Assembly: GCA_023265175.1 (NCBI GenBank)
Contig: JAHFUI010000011.1
Span: 1 to 48,679 of the forward strand
DNA: 48,679 nucleotides
Direction of reading: 5' to 3'
Origin: Acidobacteriota bacterium
GTDB lineage: Bacteria > Acidobacteriota > Vicinamibacteria > Vicinamibacterales > CAVVIG01
Position 1 is the stretch's first letter, and each line of letters opens with the position of its first letter. Shown here in pieces: positions 34,349-42,522 of the stretch. The translations under genes and the position numbers were made by a program. The notes beneath the pieces were generated by a model, which ran no database searches, was not told the origin of the DNA, and saw only the letters and a list, made by a program, of their open reading frames with translations.

Positions 34349-35860
34349 ATGCGCAACGGCTTCCGTGTCGTCGCGGTCGTGGCCATCATCGCAGCGGCGA
34401 GCTTGATGATCCATGCCGACAGTCAGCTTTCCTCGCAGTCGGCGGAGATCCAGCTTCGGCTCGGCCGGATGCTGTTCGAGCAGGGCCAATATCCGGAATC
34501 ACTCGAAGCCTACCGGCAGGCGACGAGCTCCGAAGACTCGGCGACGGTGCGTCTGGCGCGTGCGGGATTGATTCAGTCCGCGCTGCGCGTCGCCGAATTC
34601 GACCTCGCGCGCACCGAAGCCGATGCGCTCGTGAAGATGGCGCCGCGCAGCCCCGAAGTCCTCTCGCTCTACGGTGACTCGCTCTGGGCCAACGGGCTGT
34701 TCGAGCAGGCCGAGCAGAGCTATCGAGACGCGCTGTCGCTCGCGCCGGAGCTCGCGCGAGGCCGTCACGGGATGGCACGGTCGCTCATGGCGCGCACCAA
34801 GCTCGACGAGGCGATGAACGAGGCGCAGGCGGCGCTGCGGCTGTCGCCCCGCGACCTCGAGATCCATCATACGGTCGGCGCCATCTACGAGCGGATGCAC
34901 AAGTACGAGGAAGCCGCCGCGGCGTACGGCAACTACATCAACCTGCTGCCGAATAAAGACAAGAGCGAAAAAGCGGAGTGGGCGCGGGCCGAAGTCCGGT
35001 TTCTGCGATCGTTCGGCCAGCGGTTGCCCTTCGACATGGACCCCGGCGCCGACGACGCGACCTACACCGTCGACTTCAAGGTGGAAAAAGAGAAGATCGT
35101 CGTGCGCGCCAAGGTGAATGGCTCGGCGCCGCAGGATTTCGTCGTCGACACCGGCGCCGAGAGCACGGTCCTCACGCGACCCACCGTGCAGCGGCTCGGG
35201 ATCACGCCGGTCACCTACACGCTCAGCGCGGGCGTGGGCGACATCGGCCTGCGCGGCCTGCAGCTCGCGCGGATCGATTCGCTCGAGGTCGGCACGCTGA
35301 AAGTCCGCAACATCCCGTGCCTCGTGAAGAGCCCGCCGCTCAGGGACATCCCGACGCGCGAAACGGAAAGCCTGTCGCCGCTCGCGCTCGGCTTCTCGAT
35401 GACGATCGATTACAAGACGCACAAGCTGACCTTCGGCAGGCACCTCCCGCAGGAACCGAGCGACTTCGAGCTGCCGCTGCGCGTGTACCGGCTCGCGACC
35501 GTCCGCGGCGTGGTCACCGGCGGCCACTCGGCGAACTTCGTGGTGGACACCGGCGGCGAGGTCATTTCGATCAGCAACGCCACGGCGACGGCCATCGGCA
35601 AGAACGACCTCCGCCGGATTCCGCTGAAGGTGTGGGGAACCTCCGGGTGGGAGAAAGACGCATTTCTCCTGCCGGGCGTGGACTTGTCGTTCGACACGAT
35701 TCAGTACAAGAACTTCCCGGTCGTGGTGCTCAACCTGGACGCGCCGAGCGTGCTGCTCGGGTACCAGCTCGGGGGGATCGTGGGCGCGCAGTTCCTGAAA
35801 AATTACCGCGTCGGCATCGATCTCGAGCACAGCGTGCTGCGGCTCAAGAGCGTGTCGTAG
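34349..35860 (+). CDS. Exported TPR protein with two retropepsin-like Asp motifs
   Basis: The 503-residue protein has a signal/anchor (FRVVAVVAIIAAASLMI). TPR-type helices follow to ~210 (AEIQLRLGRMLFEQGQYPES; LYGDSLWANGLFEQAEQSYR; IHHTVGAIYERMHKYEEAAA). Two aspartyl-protease half-domains carry FVVDTGAESTVLT (D267) and FVVDTGGEVISIS (D399), each followed by hydrophobic Gly-containing strands. Retropepsin-like proteins need two DT/SG sites, so a single chain with both could be a pepsin-like bilobal enzyme. The ribosome binding site GGAGGG precedes ATG 34349 by 3 bases. The 3' end overlaps the convergent thioesterase by 17 bp. Substrate unknown. Confidence 0.82.
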   Translation: MRNGFRVVAVVAIIAAASLMIHADSQLSSQSAEIQLRLGRMLFEQGQYPESLEAYRQATSSEDSATVRLARAGLIQSALRVAEFDLARTEADALVKMAPRSPEVLSLYGDSLWANGLFEQAEQSYRDALSLAPELARGRHGMARSLMARTKLDEAMNEAQAALRLSPRDLEIHHTVGAIYERMHKYEEAAAAYGNYINLLPNKDKSEKAEWARAEVRFLRSFGQRLPFDMDPGADDATYTVDFKVEKEKIVVRAKVNGSAPQDFVVDTGAESTVLTRPTVQRLGITPVTYTLSAGVGDIGLRGLQLARIDSLEVGTLKVRNIPCLVKSPPLRDIPTRETESLSPLALGFSMTIDYKTHKLTFGRHLPQEPSDFELPLRVYRLATVRGVVTGGHSANFVVDTGGEVISISNATATAIGKNDLRRIPLKVWGTSGWEKDAFLLPGVDLSFDTIQYKNFPVVVLNLDAPSVLLGYQLGGIVGAQFLKNYRVGIDLEHSVLRLKSVS

Positions 35861-36332
35861 ATTCAACCTTTTTTCTGAGGCGCCCCTCGCGCCTCAGTTT
35901 CGCTTCCTCGCACACGCGCCGCTCCTCGTCGGTCTCGACGAGGAGCGGTGGCACCGCCAGCCGCGTCCCGTCCTGCGCCACCGCCACGAACGTCAAGAAC
36001 GCCCGGCTGGTCAGCTGCTGCCGTCCGGTCAGCGTCTCCTCTGAATAGACATCGACCTGCGCCTCGAGGGACGTGCGGAACGCGCAGGTGACCCGCGCTT
36101 TCAGGATGATCAGATCGCCGACCTTGATGGGATGCAGGAACTGCAGATCGTCGACGGCCGCGGTGACCAGGAGGCTTCGCGTGTGGCGATGACACGCGAT
36201 GGCGCCGGCGATGTCGATGAGGTGCATGACGGTCCCGCCCAGGATGAACCCGAGCGGGTTCGCGTCGTTGGGCAGCACCACCTGCACCATCTCCGTGGCG
36301 GATTCAGCGGCGCGCTTGGGGGTGAGATCCAA
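35844..36332 (-). CDS. Acyl-CoA thioesterase, hotdog fold
   Basis: The protein of about 162 residues matches the YciA/BFIT-like hotdog group: NPLGFILGGTVMHLIDIAGA (with Asp in MHLIDIAG), HTRSLLVTAAVDDLQFLHPI and GDLIILKARVTCAFRTS. It hydrolyses acyl-CoA to free acid and CoA. It ends in a Lys/Arg-rich tail. The start is unclear: TTG 36332 (LDLTPKRAAES) or GTG 36365 within the CACGAA repeat. No strong ribosome binding site is visible for either. Confidence 0.82.
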   Translation of the reverse strand: MDLTPKRAAESATEMVQVVLPNDANPLGFILGGTVMHLIDIAGAIACHRHTRSLLVTAAVDDLQFLHPIKVGDLIILKARVTCAFRTSLEAQVDVYSEETLTGRQQLTSRAFLTFVAVAQDGTRLAVPPLLVETDEERRVCEEAKLRREGRLRKKVESTTRS

Positions 36333-36353
36333 GAAACGACCGATTAGCCCCGG

Positions 36354-36412
36354 CCACGAAAACACGAAAGCACGAAGAAGACTTTGGTCTTCGTGTCTTC
36401 GTGTTTTCGTGG
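36354..36412. repeat. CACGAA 8-bp family hairpin
   Basis: The left arm (36354-36382) reads CCACGAAAACACGAAAGCAC then GAAGAAGAC. The right arm (36387-36412) is nearly its reverse complement, GTCTTCGTGTCTTCGTG then TTTTCGTGG, with a loop of four bases. It sits between the thioesterase and the giant protease-barrel gene and overlaps one possible thioesterase start. Confidence 0.85.
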
Positions 36413-36429
36413 TTGCATTGTGATCGCCC

Positions 36430-39400
36430 TCAGAAGTCGTACCCAATCCAGACCGCAAACCGCGGCTTGCGGAATGCGGTGCTGCCGCCGTCGGCGGCGA
36501 ACACGACGTCTTCCCACGCCTTGTTGAACAGCGTGCGCCACGACCAGTCGAAGTGGATGGGAAAGCCGAGCGCGAAGGTCTCGAGGCCGAGGCCGTACGA
36601 TGCCCGCGCATCCTGCAGCCGGAACCCGGACACGGTGATCGGCGGGCCATACTGCGGGACCGGCAGGCGTGTTTTCGGATCCGTGACCGCGAACCCGAAC
36701 GAGTCGGTGACCACGCCGCTGATCGGTTTGCACACTTCGGTGTTGTTGTTGAAGAACTTGAACGACGTGTCGCCGCCTCCGCACGGATCGGCGGACGGTT
36801 GATTGTTGAACCAGCCTCCGCCGACGTTGGCGAAGAAGACGCCGCGGACCCCGCCGATCACGCCGACGGGTGTGAGTGCCGCCTCGATGAGCGGGAACCG
36901 CAGCTCGGCGTTCGCGAACACCACGTTCTGCCCGGCGAACTGCAGGTAATCGTAGCCGCGCATTTCCGAGTTCCCGCCGAAGTAGATGAAGTCGGGAAAA
37001 TCGCCGATGCTCTTGAAGGCGCGGATTCGCGTGGCGAGCAGGCCGCTTGTCCCGATGCGCAGATAATGCCGCGCATCACCGTCGAACGACTGGCGCGACA
37101 AGGTGCTGCCGATTTTCGGCGCGATGTCGTAGGCGAGCCGCATCGTGCTGCCCGCCAGCGGCCCGAACTCGCGGAACACCGTCGTTTCCTGAATGAACGC
37201 CGCGCCGAACGGCACGATGGTGCCGTTGCGGAAGACCTGCTGGCCGAAGTTCTGCTGCTGGTAGCTCTGCGAGTACGCCTGCAGGCCGGGATCGTTGTAG
37301 GCCTCGCTAATTTGCATCAGCCCGCCGGAGAGCTCGACGCGACGATACCGGCTGAAGGGGTAGATGCCCAAGACGGTGCCGCCACGAACCGTGCGCGTCG
37401 CGACGGCATCGCTGCGGCTGATAAACGGCGCGAACGCCGGGTCGTAGAGCAGCCCGCCCAGCTGTCCGTAGAAGAACTGCGTCTGCGAAAAGCCCTGGAG
37501 CGCGAACTGGAAACGCCGCGCGAGATTCACGTAGGTGAGCGACAGCGTGCGGTACTGCTGAATCGACGCGGCGAACAGATTGAACTGCTGATCACCGAGC
37601 ACGTCGCCGAAGGTCACCTGCGTGCCGCCGAACACGTCGCCGTTGCTCGTCACGCCGAGGTTCACCGGCGGCCGGCCTTCCAGGAACATCTTCTCGAAGG
37701 TGCCCTTCTTCCGGATCTTCGACGTCACCAGCGTGTGCTGCAGCGGCGCCTGGAAATCGATGATCGGTCCCGGTGCGCCGAAGTCCGACGTCGACGCCGT
37801 GTGCAGCGGCTCCTTGCGCTCGAGCGTGTGGATGCCGTACTCGCCCTTGTAGTAGCTGATGAACCCGATGCGATTCGTCTTGCCCTCGTTGAGGACGATC
37901 GCGGACCAGTTGCCGCCGAGCGCGTCGGTGTATTGCCGCAGCTCGCCGGTCTTCATGTCGAGCGTCCAGATGTTGTAGATGTTCCCGTTCCTCGCCACGT
38001 CGGGCTCGATCGCGATGCCGGGATCGGTCGCCGTCGACGAGAACACGAGGGTGTGGTCGTCGACGAACTGCGCGGAGGTCTCGTCGACCGTGCCGAAGGT
38101 GAGCTGGGTTTTCTTCTTCGTGTCGAGATCCAGCCGGAACAGCTTCTGGTTCCCGCTCACGCGCGCGTTGTAGACGATGAATGTGCCGTCGGGCGCATAG
38201 GTCGGGCCGTAGTCGGCGAAGTCGTCGCCGGTCAGATTGGTGACCTGCTTCGTGTCGAGATCCACGGTGTAGATGTCGCCGATCGCGCCGCGCAGGGCGG
38301 CGAACGCGATCGTCCGGCCATCCGGCGAGAAGGCGGGCGATTCCGGCTCGTCGACCGACTTCATCGCAATCCGCTCGTCGACGTGCTTGGTGAGCACGTT
38401 CTGAATAATGAGCGTCCGTTCCTTCTCGGTGCGGACGAAATAGGCGAGCCGATCCCCCTTGGGGGACCACGACATCCACGGCATGACGTTGGTGCGTTCG
38501 CCGCGCTGCACGAGATGATCGAACCCCATGTTCTTGTCGAAGCCGCTCGTCAGGTTGCGGACGATCGCGCCGTCCTTGGCGGAGATGAGCACGATGTCAA
38601 GCTCACGATCCTTGCGGTTGATCGTAACCGCCGCGATCAAATCGCCCGAGGGCGACGGGGCGATCGACAGCGCCTCCGCGAAATTGGTCTTTTCCTTGTT
38701 CGGCGACAGGTCGCGGCCGTAATCGGCCGGCCGTTCCTTGTCGCGGAACGGCTTGAACCGTTCCTTCACGTATCGCTCGAACGCCTGGTCGAACTCGTCC
38801 TTCTTCATCCGCAGGCCTTCCTCGTAGGCGTCCTCGCCGCCCCCGATCGCGCTCTTGCGCAACGCGAAGAGGAACTGCCGGATGCCTTCCTTCCCGAACT
38901 TCGCCTCGATGAAGTCGAAAACCGCGTGGCCCAGGTTGTACACGAGCAGCGCGTTCCCGGAATTTCCGTACCCTTCCATCTCCGACATTTTCGGCACGAT
39001 GTCGGCGACGGCCGCGTCGCGCACCTGCATCAGGTCGGTCGCGCTCCACTGGCCGCGCTCGTAGTCCGACAACCCTTCGTTCACCCACAGCGGCACGTTA
39101 CGGCGAATCAGCGACTGCGGGATGATGTCGAACTCGAACTGGTGCGTGAGCTCGTGGATGATGAGGCCGTAGAGCTGATCGGGCGGATCGTCGATCGGCA
39201 TCACCATGCGCTGGCGGATCGGCTCGGCGAACGCGCCCACGCCTTCTTGCGCCGCGCCGGGGTCGACGTTTTCCTGTTCGAACTCGCTGTGCGTCTTGAA
39301 CAGGACAAGCTGCACCTTTTGTCCCGCGGGGAGGTCGTGCTTCAGATCCGCGCTGATCTGCTGGTAGGCGCTCTCGGCGTAGCCGGCGACCCGTTCGAGA

Positions 39401-39615
39401 TGCTTGGCCATCTCGGGGTAGTAGTAGATTTCGAAGTGATCGGTCGCGTAGATCTGCCAATCGAACTTGTCGTAATGGATGTTGTTCTTCCCGAAGTACG
39501 GGACGAGGCTGGTTTGCGCCGCGGCCGAACCAGCGCACCCGGCAATCAGGAACGCCACCAGGGACCTAACGACGAGCGCGGGAGCGAACTGCAGCACGGG
39601 GACGCGGAGGCGCAT
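36430..39615 (-). CDS. Zincin peptidase / TolB-like propeller / BamA-like barrel fusion
   Basis: A 1061-residue exported protein (signal ending near CAGSAAAQ). The N-terminal peptidase-MA-like domain has IIHELTHQFEFD (HExxH, near 153) and WVNEGLSDYERG, a metalloprotease layout. Beta-propeller blades ~300-620 include ESPAFSPDGRTIAFAALRG and YGPTYAPDGTFIVYNAR. The last ~370 residues form a barrel with motif FGGNSEMRGYDYLQF (resembling the GGxxxLRGY of BamA/TamA) and terminal WIGYDF. It probably sits in the outer membrane with the protease and propeller in the periplasm. Role unknown; substrate handling or secretion is inferred. ATG 39615. Confidence 0.85.
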   Translation of the reverse strand: MRLRVPVLQFAPALVVRSLVAFLIAGCAGSAAAQTSLVPYFGKNNIHYDKFDWQIYATDHFEIYYYPEMAKHLERVAGYAESAYQQISADLKHDLPAGQKVQLVLFKTHSEFEQENVDPGAAQEGVGAFAEPIRQRMVMPIDDPPDQLYGLIIHELTHQFEFDIIPQSLIRRNVPLWVNEGLSDYERGQWSATDLMQVRDAAVADIVPKMSEMEGYGNSGNALLVYNLGHAVFDFIEAKFGKEGIRQFLFALRKSAIGGGEDAYEEGLRMKKDEFDQAFERYVKERFKPFRDKERPADYGRDLSPNKEKTNFAEALSIAPSPSGDLIAAVTINRKDRELDIVLISAKDGAIVRNLTSGFDKNMGFDHLVQRGERTNVMPWMSWSPKGDRLAYFVRTEKERTLIIQNVLTKHVDERIAMKSVDEPESPAFSPDGRTIAFAALRGAIGDIYTVDLDTKQVTNLTGDDFADYGPTYAPDGTFIVYNARVSGNQKLFRLDLDTKKKTQLTFGTVDETSAQFVDDHTLVFSSTATDPGIAIEPDVARNGNIYNIWTLDMKTGELRQYTDALGGNWSAIVLNEGKTNRIGFISYYKGEYGIHTLERKEPLHTASTSDFGAPGPIIDFQAPLQHTLVTSKIRKKGTFEKMFLEGRPPVNLGVTSNGDVFGGTQVTFGDVLGDQQFNLFAASIQQYRTLSLTYVNLARRFQFALQGFSQTQFFYGQLGGLLYDPAFAPFISRSDAVATRTVRGGTVLGIYPFSRYRRVELSGGLMQISEAYNDPGLQAYSQSYQQQNFGQQVFRNGTIVPFGAAFIQETTVFREFGPLAGSTMRLAYDIAPKIGSTLSRQSFDGDARHYLRIGTSGLLATRIRAFKSIGDFPDFIYFGGNSEMRGYDYLQFAGQNVVFANAELRFPLIEAALTPVGVIGGVRGVFFANVGGGWFNNQPSADPCGGGDTSFKFFNNNTEVCKPISGVVTDSFGFAVTDPKTRLPVPQYGPPITVSGFRLQDARASYGLGLETFALGFPIHFDWSWRTLFNKAWEDVVFAADGGSTAFRKPRFAVWIGYDF

Positions 39616-39801
39616 AAGCAATACCTCGGATGAGCGGGATCGGGTGGAAACCGCTGCGATCTTATCGTGACGCCCGGGTGCCTGCAAACGCTGATCCTAT
39701 GCCGTCGCGGCTCACGCCGCTCGGCATTGCTACAGGCGATTATCCGCTTGGACAGCATCGGAACGCCGCTCAAGGTGGGCTGTCGCGTCGAGGCAGCGCA
39801 A

Positions 39802-39853
39802 GCGCCGAGCGCGTAGCGCGAGGCCAGGCGACGGGGGTGGGGCCCCGTCGCGA
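39802..39853. repeat. REP-like element, match to the aceF insert
   Basis: GCGCCGAGCGCG, GCGCGAGGC and GCGACGGGGGTGGGGCCCCG closely match the segment inserted in aceF at 18113-18165. The core GCGACGGGG pairs perfectly with CCCCGTCGC around GTGGGG. Confidence 0.75.
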
Positions 39854-39972
39854 GTAAGAAATGTCCTCTGGCTGCCGCGACCTCGACCCTTTTCGGCGAC
39901 ATCCGCCTTCGCGCGACCTGATCGAGCGCGCTCCGGCCGGACAAGACCTCGGTATAGACTCGTACCGGCTTG

Positions 39973-40090
39973 TCCGCCGTGGTTTCGTTGGCGGGGTTGC
40001 CCGCCGAACTTCGCCGAAGCCGCGAGCGGCGTTGGCGGGCTTGCCCGGGCTTGCCCGCCAAAGCTCGCCGAAGGCGAGCGACGGCGGGAA
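39973..40090. repeat. Two tandem REP-like modules (GGCGGG / GCCGAAG type)
   Basis: Two related modules repeat. The first contains GTTGGCGGGGTTGCCCGCCG, AACTTCGCCGAAG and GCGAGCGGC. The second has GTTGGCGGGCTTGCCCG, a GGCTTGCCCGCCAAAG copy and GCTCGCCGAAGGCGAGC. Each holds two stems (GGCGGGC/GCCCGCC and GCTCGCC/GGCGAGC). They lie 40 bp before the sigma factor ATG. Confidence 0.75.
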
Positions 40091-40134
40091 TAAAGGAGGC
40101 GGCGTCAGGGTTCCTTACTGATGACGCCGGCGTC

Positions 40135-40716
40135 ATGCGCATTGTAGGAGGCCGCCAACCGGCTGTTCGTCCCGAGGGCACGTTCGAGGCCGACGCTTTG
40201 GCGTGCCTCGACAACCTCTATCGGAGCGCCCTGCGGCTGACGCGTGTGCCGGCCGACGCGGAAGATCTGGTGCAGGAAACCTATTTGAAAGCCTTTCGCG
40301 CCGCGGACCGCTTCGAGCCGGGCACGAACCTGAAGGCCTGGCTGTTCACCATTCTTCACAACACCGTGCGAAACCGGGTGCGCGATCGCGCGCGCGCGAC
40401 CGTCACCTTCGACAGCGAGACCGTGGATCGCGCGGCCGACGCGCCGCCCGACGTCAGCGGCGGCCGGTTCGTGGATACGCCGGAGACGCTGCTGCTGCGC
40501 GAGACGCTCGATCCCGATCTCAAGACGGCGATCGACGCGATGCCGGACGCCTTCCGTCAGGCGGTGTGGTTACGAGACGTCGAAGAGTTTTCGTACGGCG
40601 AAATCGCCGACATCCTGGCCGTCCCGATTGGCACGGTCATGTCGCGCATCTCGCGCGGCCGCCGAATGCTGTTCGATCGGTTGAGCGTCTCGCACAACGT
40701 CGCCATGACAGAGTAA
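40135..40716 (+). CDS. ECF-type RNA polymerase sigma factor
   Basis: The 193-residue protein has sigma region 2 ([39 protein letters not shown]) and region 4 (LPDAFRQ-like [20 protein letters not shown], then [20 protein letters not shown]), with no region 1 or 3. It directs RNA polymerase to stress or envelope promoters. The partner anti-sigma factor starts 4 bp after its stop. ATG 40135 is the best start, although no Shine-Dalgarno sequence is obvious. REP-like modules lie upstream. Confidence 0.93.
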   Translation: MRIVGGRQPAVRPEGTFEADALACLDNLYRSALRLTRVPADAEDLVQETYLKAFRAADRFEPGTNLKAWLFTILHNTVRNRVRDRARATVTFDSETVDRAADAPPDVSGGRFVDTPETLLLRETLDPDLKTAIDAMPDAFRQAVWLRDVEEFSYGEIADILAVPIGTVMSRISRGRRMLFDRLSVSHNVAMTE

Positions 40717-40720
40717 GAAA

Positions 40721-41485
40721 ATGCCACAGTGCCATCAGATCGATCCGCTCGTCACGCCTTACATCGACGGCGACATCGGCGCGGCCGACCGCGACGTCGT
40801 CGATCGCCACCTGCGCGCATGCCACGCCTGTCGCGGGCGCGTGAACGCCGAGCAAGCCGTGCACGCGCTGCTTGACGCGCGCCGTTTTGCGCTCGCCGAC
40901 GGCGCCGCGCCGCCGGCGTTGCGCGGTCGGTGTGCATCGCTCGCCCAGGCGTCCGAGGCCGCGTTGCCTCGCGCCGCGACGTGGTGCGCGCGCGCGCCGG
41001 CCGCCGCGCTGGCCGCGAGCCTCGTGCTCATCGTGGGCGGCGCATTCGTGTATGAGGCCACCGAACGGTCGACGACGGTGATGGCCGCCGAGCTCACCGC
41101 GGATCATGTCAAATGCTTCCGCATAATCAACAACCTGCTCGGCACGCATCAAGAGGCGTCGGCGGTCGAGAGCTCGATGGCGTCGGCCTTCGATTGGCCG
41201 ATGCATCTGCCCGAGCACGCCGAGCGCGCGGGTCTCGATCTGGTCGGCGCGCGGCCGTGCCTCTACGGCGAAGGGGTCGTCGCGCACATCATGTATCGGC
41301 ACAACGGCAATCCTGTATCGGTCTTCATGCTGCCGAAGACCGCACGCGCCGACGATCTCGTAGAAGTGATGGGCCATCAGGCGGTGATCTGGTCGGTCGG
41401 CAACCGCACGTTCGTCCTCATCGCGCGCGAATCTCGTGCTGAGGTCGAGCGCATGACGGCGTTCGTTCACAACGCCCTTCGGTGA
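40721..41485 (+). CDS. Zinc-dependent anti-sigma factor (ZAS type), membrane-anchored
   Basis: The 254-residue protein has an N-terminal zinc anti-sigma motif: H5-x24-H30-x3-C34-x2-C37 (MPQCHQIDPLVTPYIDG; DRHLRACHACRGRV). A TM segment spans ~89-108 (AALAASLVLIVGGAFVYEA). The periplasmic domain has AELTADHVKCFRIINNLL and a Cys in ARPCLYGEGVVAHI. Such factors hold the ECF sigma until a redox or envelope signal releases it. A thiol protein encoded directly downstream and extra Cys residues suggest a thiol-redox link, which is inference. It forms an operon with the sigma gene. Confidence 0.88.
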   Translation: MPQCHQIDPLVTPYIDGDIGAADRDVVDRHLRACHACRGRVNAEQAVHALLDARRFALADGAAPPALRGRCASLAQASEAALPRAATWCARAPAAALAASLVLIVGGAFVYEATERSTTVMAAELTADHVKCFRIINNLLGTHQEASAVESSMASAFDWPMHLPEHAERAGLDLVGARPCLYGEGVVAHIMYRHNGNPVSVFMLPKTARADDLVEVMGHQAVIWSVGNRTFVLIARESRAEVERMTAFVHNALR

Positions 41486-41534
41486 TTTAGACACGACACT
41501 ACGGATCAGGGTCAGCACGACCAAGGACCAATAT

Positions 41535-42113
41535 ATGAGAGCTCGATGGATCGTCGCGGCGTTAGGCGCGCTGGCGCTCGCGATTTTGACGATGAGCGTT
41601 CCGGTGCCGTGGGCATCCCGGCCCGCCGGCATCGCAGACCGGATCGCATGTCCGGTGAACGCGAAGCCGGCGAATCTGAACTTCACGATGAAAGACATGC
41701 GCGGGAACAACGTGACGCTGGCCGACTACAAAGGCAAGGTGATCCTGCTCGACTTCTGGGCGACGTGGTGCGGCCCGTGCAAGTTCGAGATTCCCGGGTT
41801 CGTGCAGCTGCAGGAGAAGTACGGCAAGGACGGGCTGCAGGTCATTGGCGTCTCGGTCGACGACACGGTCGATAAGCTGCAGCCCTTCACGGCGCAGTTC
41901 AAGATGAACTATCCGGTGCTGCAGGGTCTCGGGCACGACGATGTGCAGGAGGCGTACGGGCCGATGTGGGGCATTCCCACCACCATCGTCATCTCGCGCG
42001 ACGGCAAGATCTGCGCGAGGCACACGGGCCTGCCGCCGACGAAATCCGGAGAAGGTTCACTCGAGGACCACGTCAGGGACCAGTTCGAGCACCAGATCAA
42101 GGCGCTTTTGTAG
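41535..42113 (+). CDS. TlpA/ResA-like periplasmic thioredoxin
   Basis: The 192-residue protein has a membrane/signal segment (WIVAALGALALAILTMSV) and the thioredoxin fold with active site WATWCGPCKFEIPGFV near residue 79, then VIGVSVDDTVDKLQPF and GIPTTIVISRDGKI (cis-Pro). It reduces or exchanges disulfides outside the cytoplasm, e.g. in cytochrome maturation. It lies 50 bp after the anti-sigma gene and may be co-transcribed. Confidence 0.9.
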   Translation: MRARWIVAALGALALAILTMSVPVPWASRPAGIADRIACPVNAKPANLNFTMKDMRGNNVTLADYKGKVILLDFWATWCGPCKFEIPGFVQLQEKYGKDGLQVIGVSVDDTVDKLQPFTAQFKMNYPVLQGLGHDDVQEAYGPMWGIPTTIVISRDGKICARHTGLPPTKSGEGSLEDHVRDQFEHQIKALL

Positions 42114-42165
42114 CCCGTGCCGAGCGGCCTCTTGCGTGAACAGCCCGTGGTATGATGAACACCGA

Positions 42166-42390
42166 ATGTTGAAGGGATTCACACACGCGCGGCTCGCCTG
42201 TGGCTGCCGCATTACGTTCCGCGAAGGCGTCGAGGGCAGTCCGGTGACCGTCGTGGTCGATCGGAAGTCTCCGGCCTGCACGCTGTCGCTGCATGTGCGC
42301 GATCTGCCGCTGTTCGATTACCGCGAAGCGCTGCGTCCCTCGACGCGCCTCGGCCCGCCTGAGGAAGAAGAGTTCGAAGAAGAGGGTTAG
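42166..42390 (+). CDS. Small protein of unknown function
   Basis: The 74-residue protein reads MLKGFTHARLACGCRITFRE, then GSPVTVVVDRKSPACTLSLH and VRDLPLFDYREAL, with an acidic tail (PPEEEEFEEEG). It has a beta-rich core with CGC and one later Cys that might bind metal. It is preceded by a weak GATGAAC region. I do not recognise a family; the codon pattern and tail composition suggest a real gene. It is close to the TlpA-like gene. Confidence 0.62.
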   Translation: MLKGFTHARLACGCRITFREGVEGSPVTVVVDRKSPACTLSLHVRDLPLFDYREALRPSTRLGPPEEEEFEEEG

Positions 42391-42431
42391 GCGCCTGCGG
42401 CCACGCCCCGGATGCCGCGCGCCGCGTGCGA

Positions 42432-42514
42432 CCCTTCGACAGGCTCAGAATCGTCAGCGAAGCGAGAAGCTGATTTCCCTGCGACCACGAAAACACGTTT
42501 TCGTGTCTTCGTGG
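42432..42514. repeat. Composite of REP palindrome and CACGAA hairpin
   Basis: CCCTTCGACAGGCTCAGAA at 42432-42450 is the widespread REP-like palindrome core. A short CACGAA hairpin follows at 42485-42514, with arms CCACGAAAACACG and CGTGTCTTCGTGG. Two families lie side by side after the small gene, before the EEP gene end. Confidence 0.7.
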
Positions 42515-42522
42515 CCTTGTCG

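Larger units (their letters stand above)
39616..40134. other. Repeat-rich non-coding region upstream of the sigma factor
   Basis: This 519-bp gap between divergent genes has no supported protein gene. It holds the REP-like elements listed at 39802 and 39973, and a Gly/Cys-rich short reading pattern that I judged to be a shadow. The sigma factor promoter and that of the barrel protein should be here, but I could not assign them. Confidence 0.45.

Noticed and set aside
36553-39633. Plus-strand open frame of ~1026 codons opposite the protease-barrel gene
   Set aside because: Its composition (Arg/Glu/Val/His-rich) mirrors the antisense of the real gene, whose signal peptide, HExxH and barrel C-terminus are all on the minus strand.
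39861-40121. Short plus-strand open frame between the barrel gene and sigma factor
   Set aside because: It is formed by REP-like repeats and has no start signal or protein motif.
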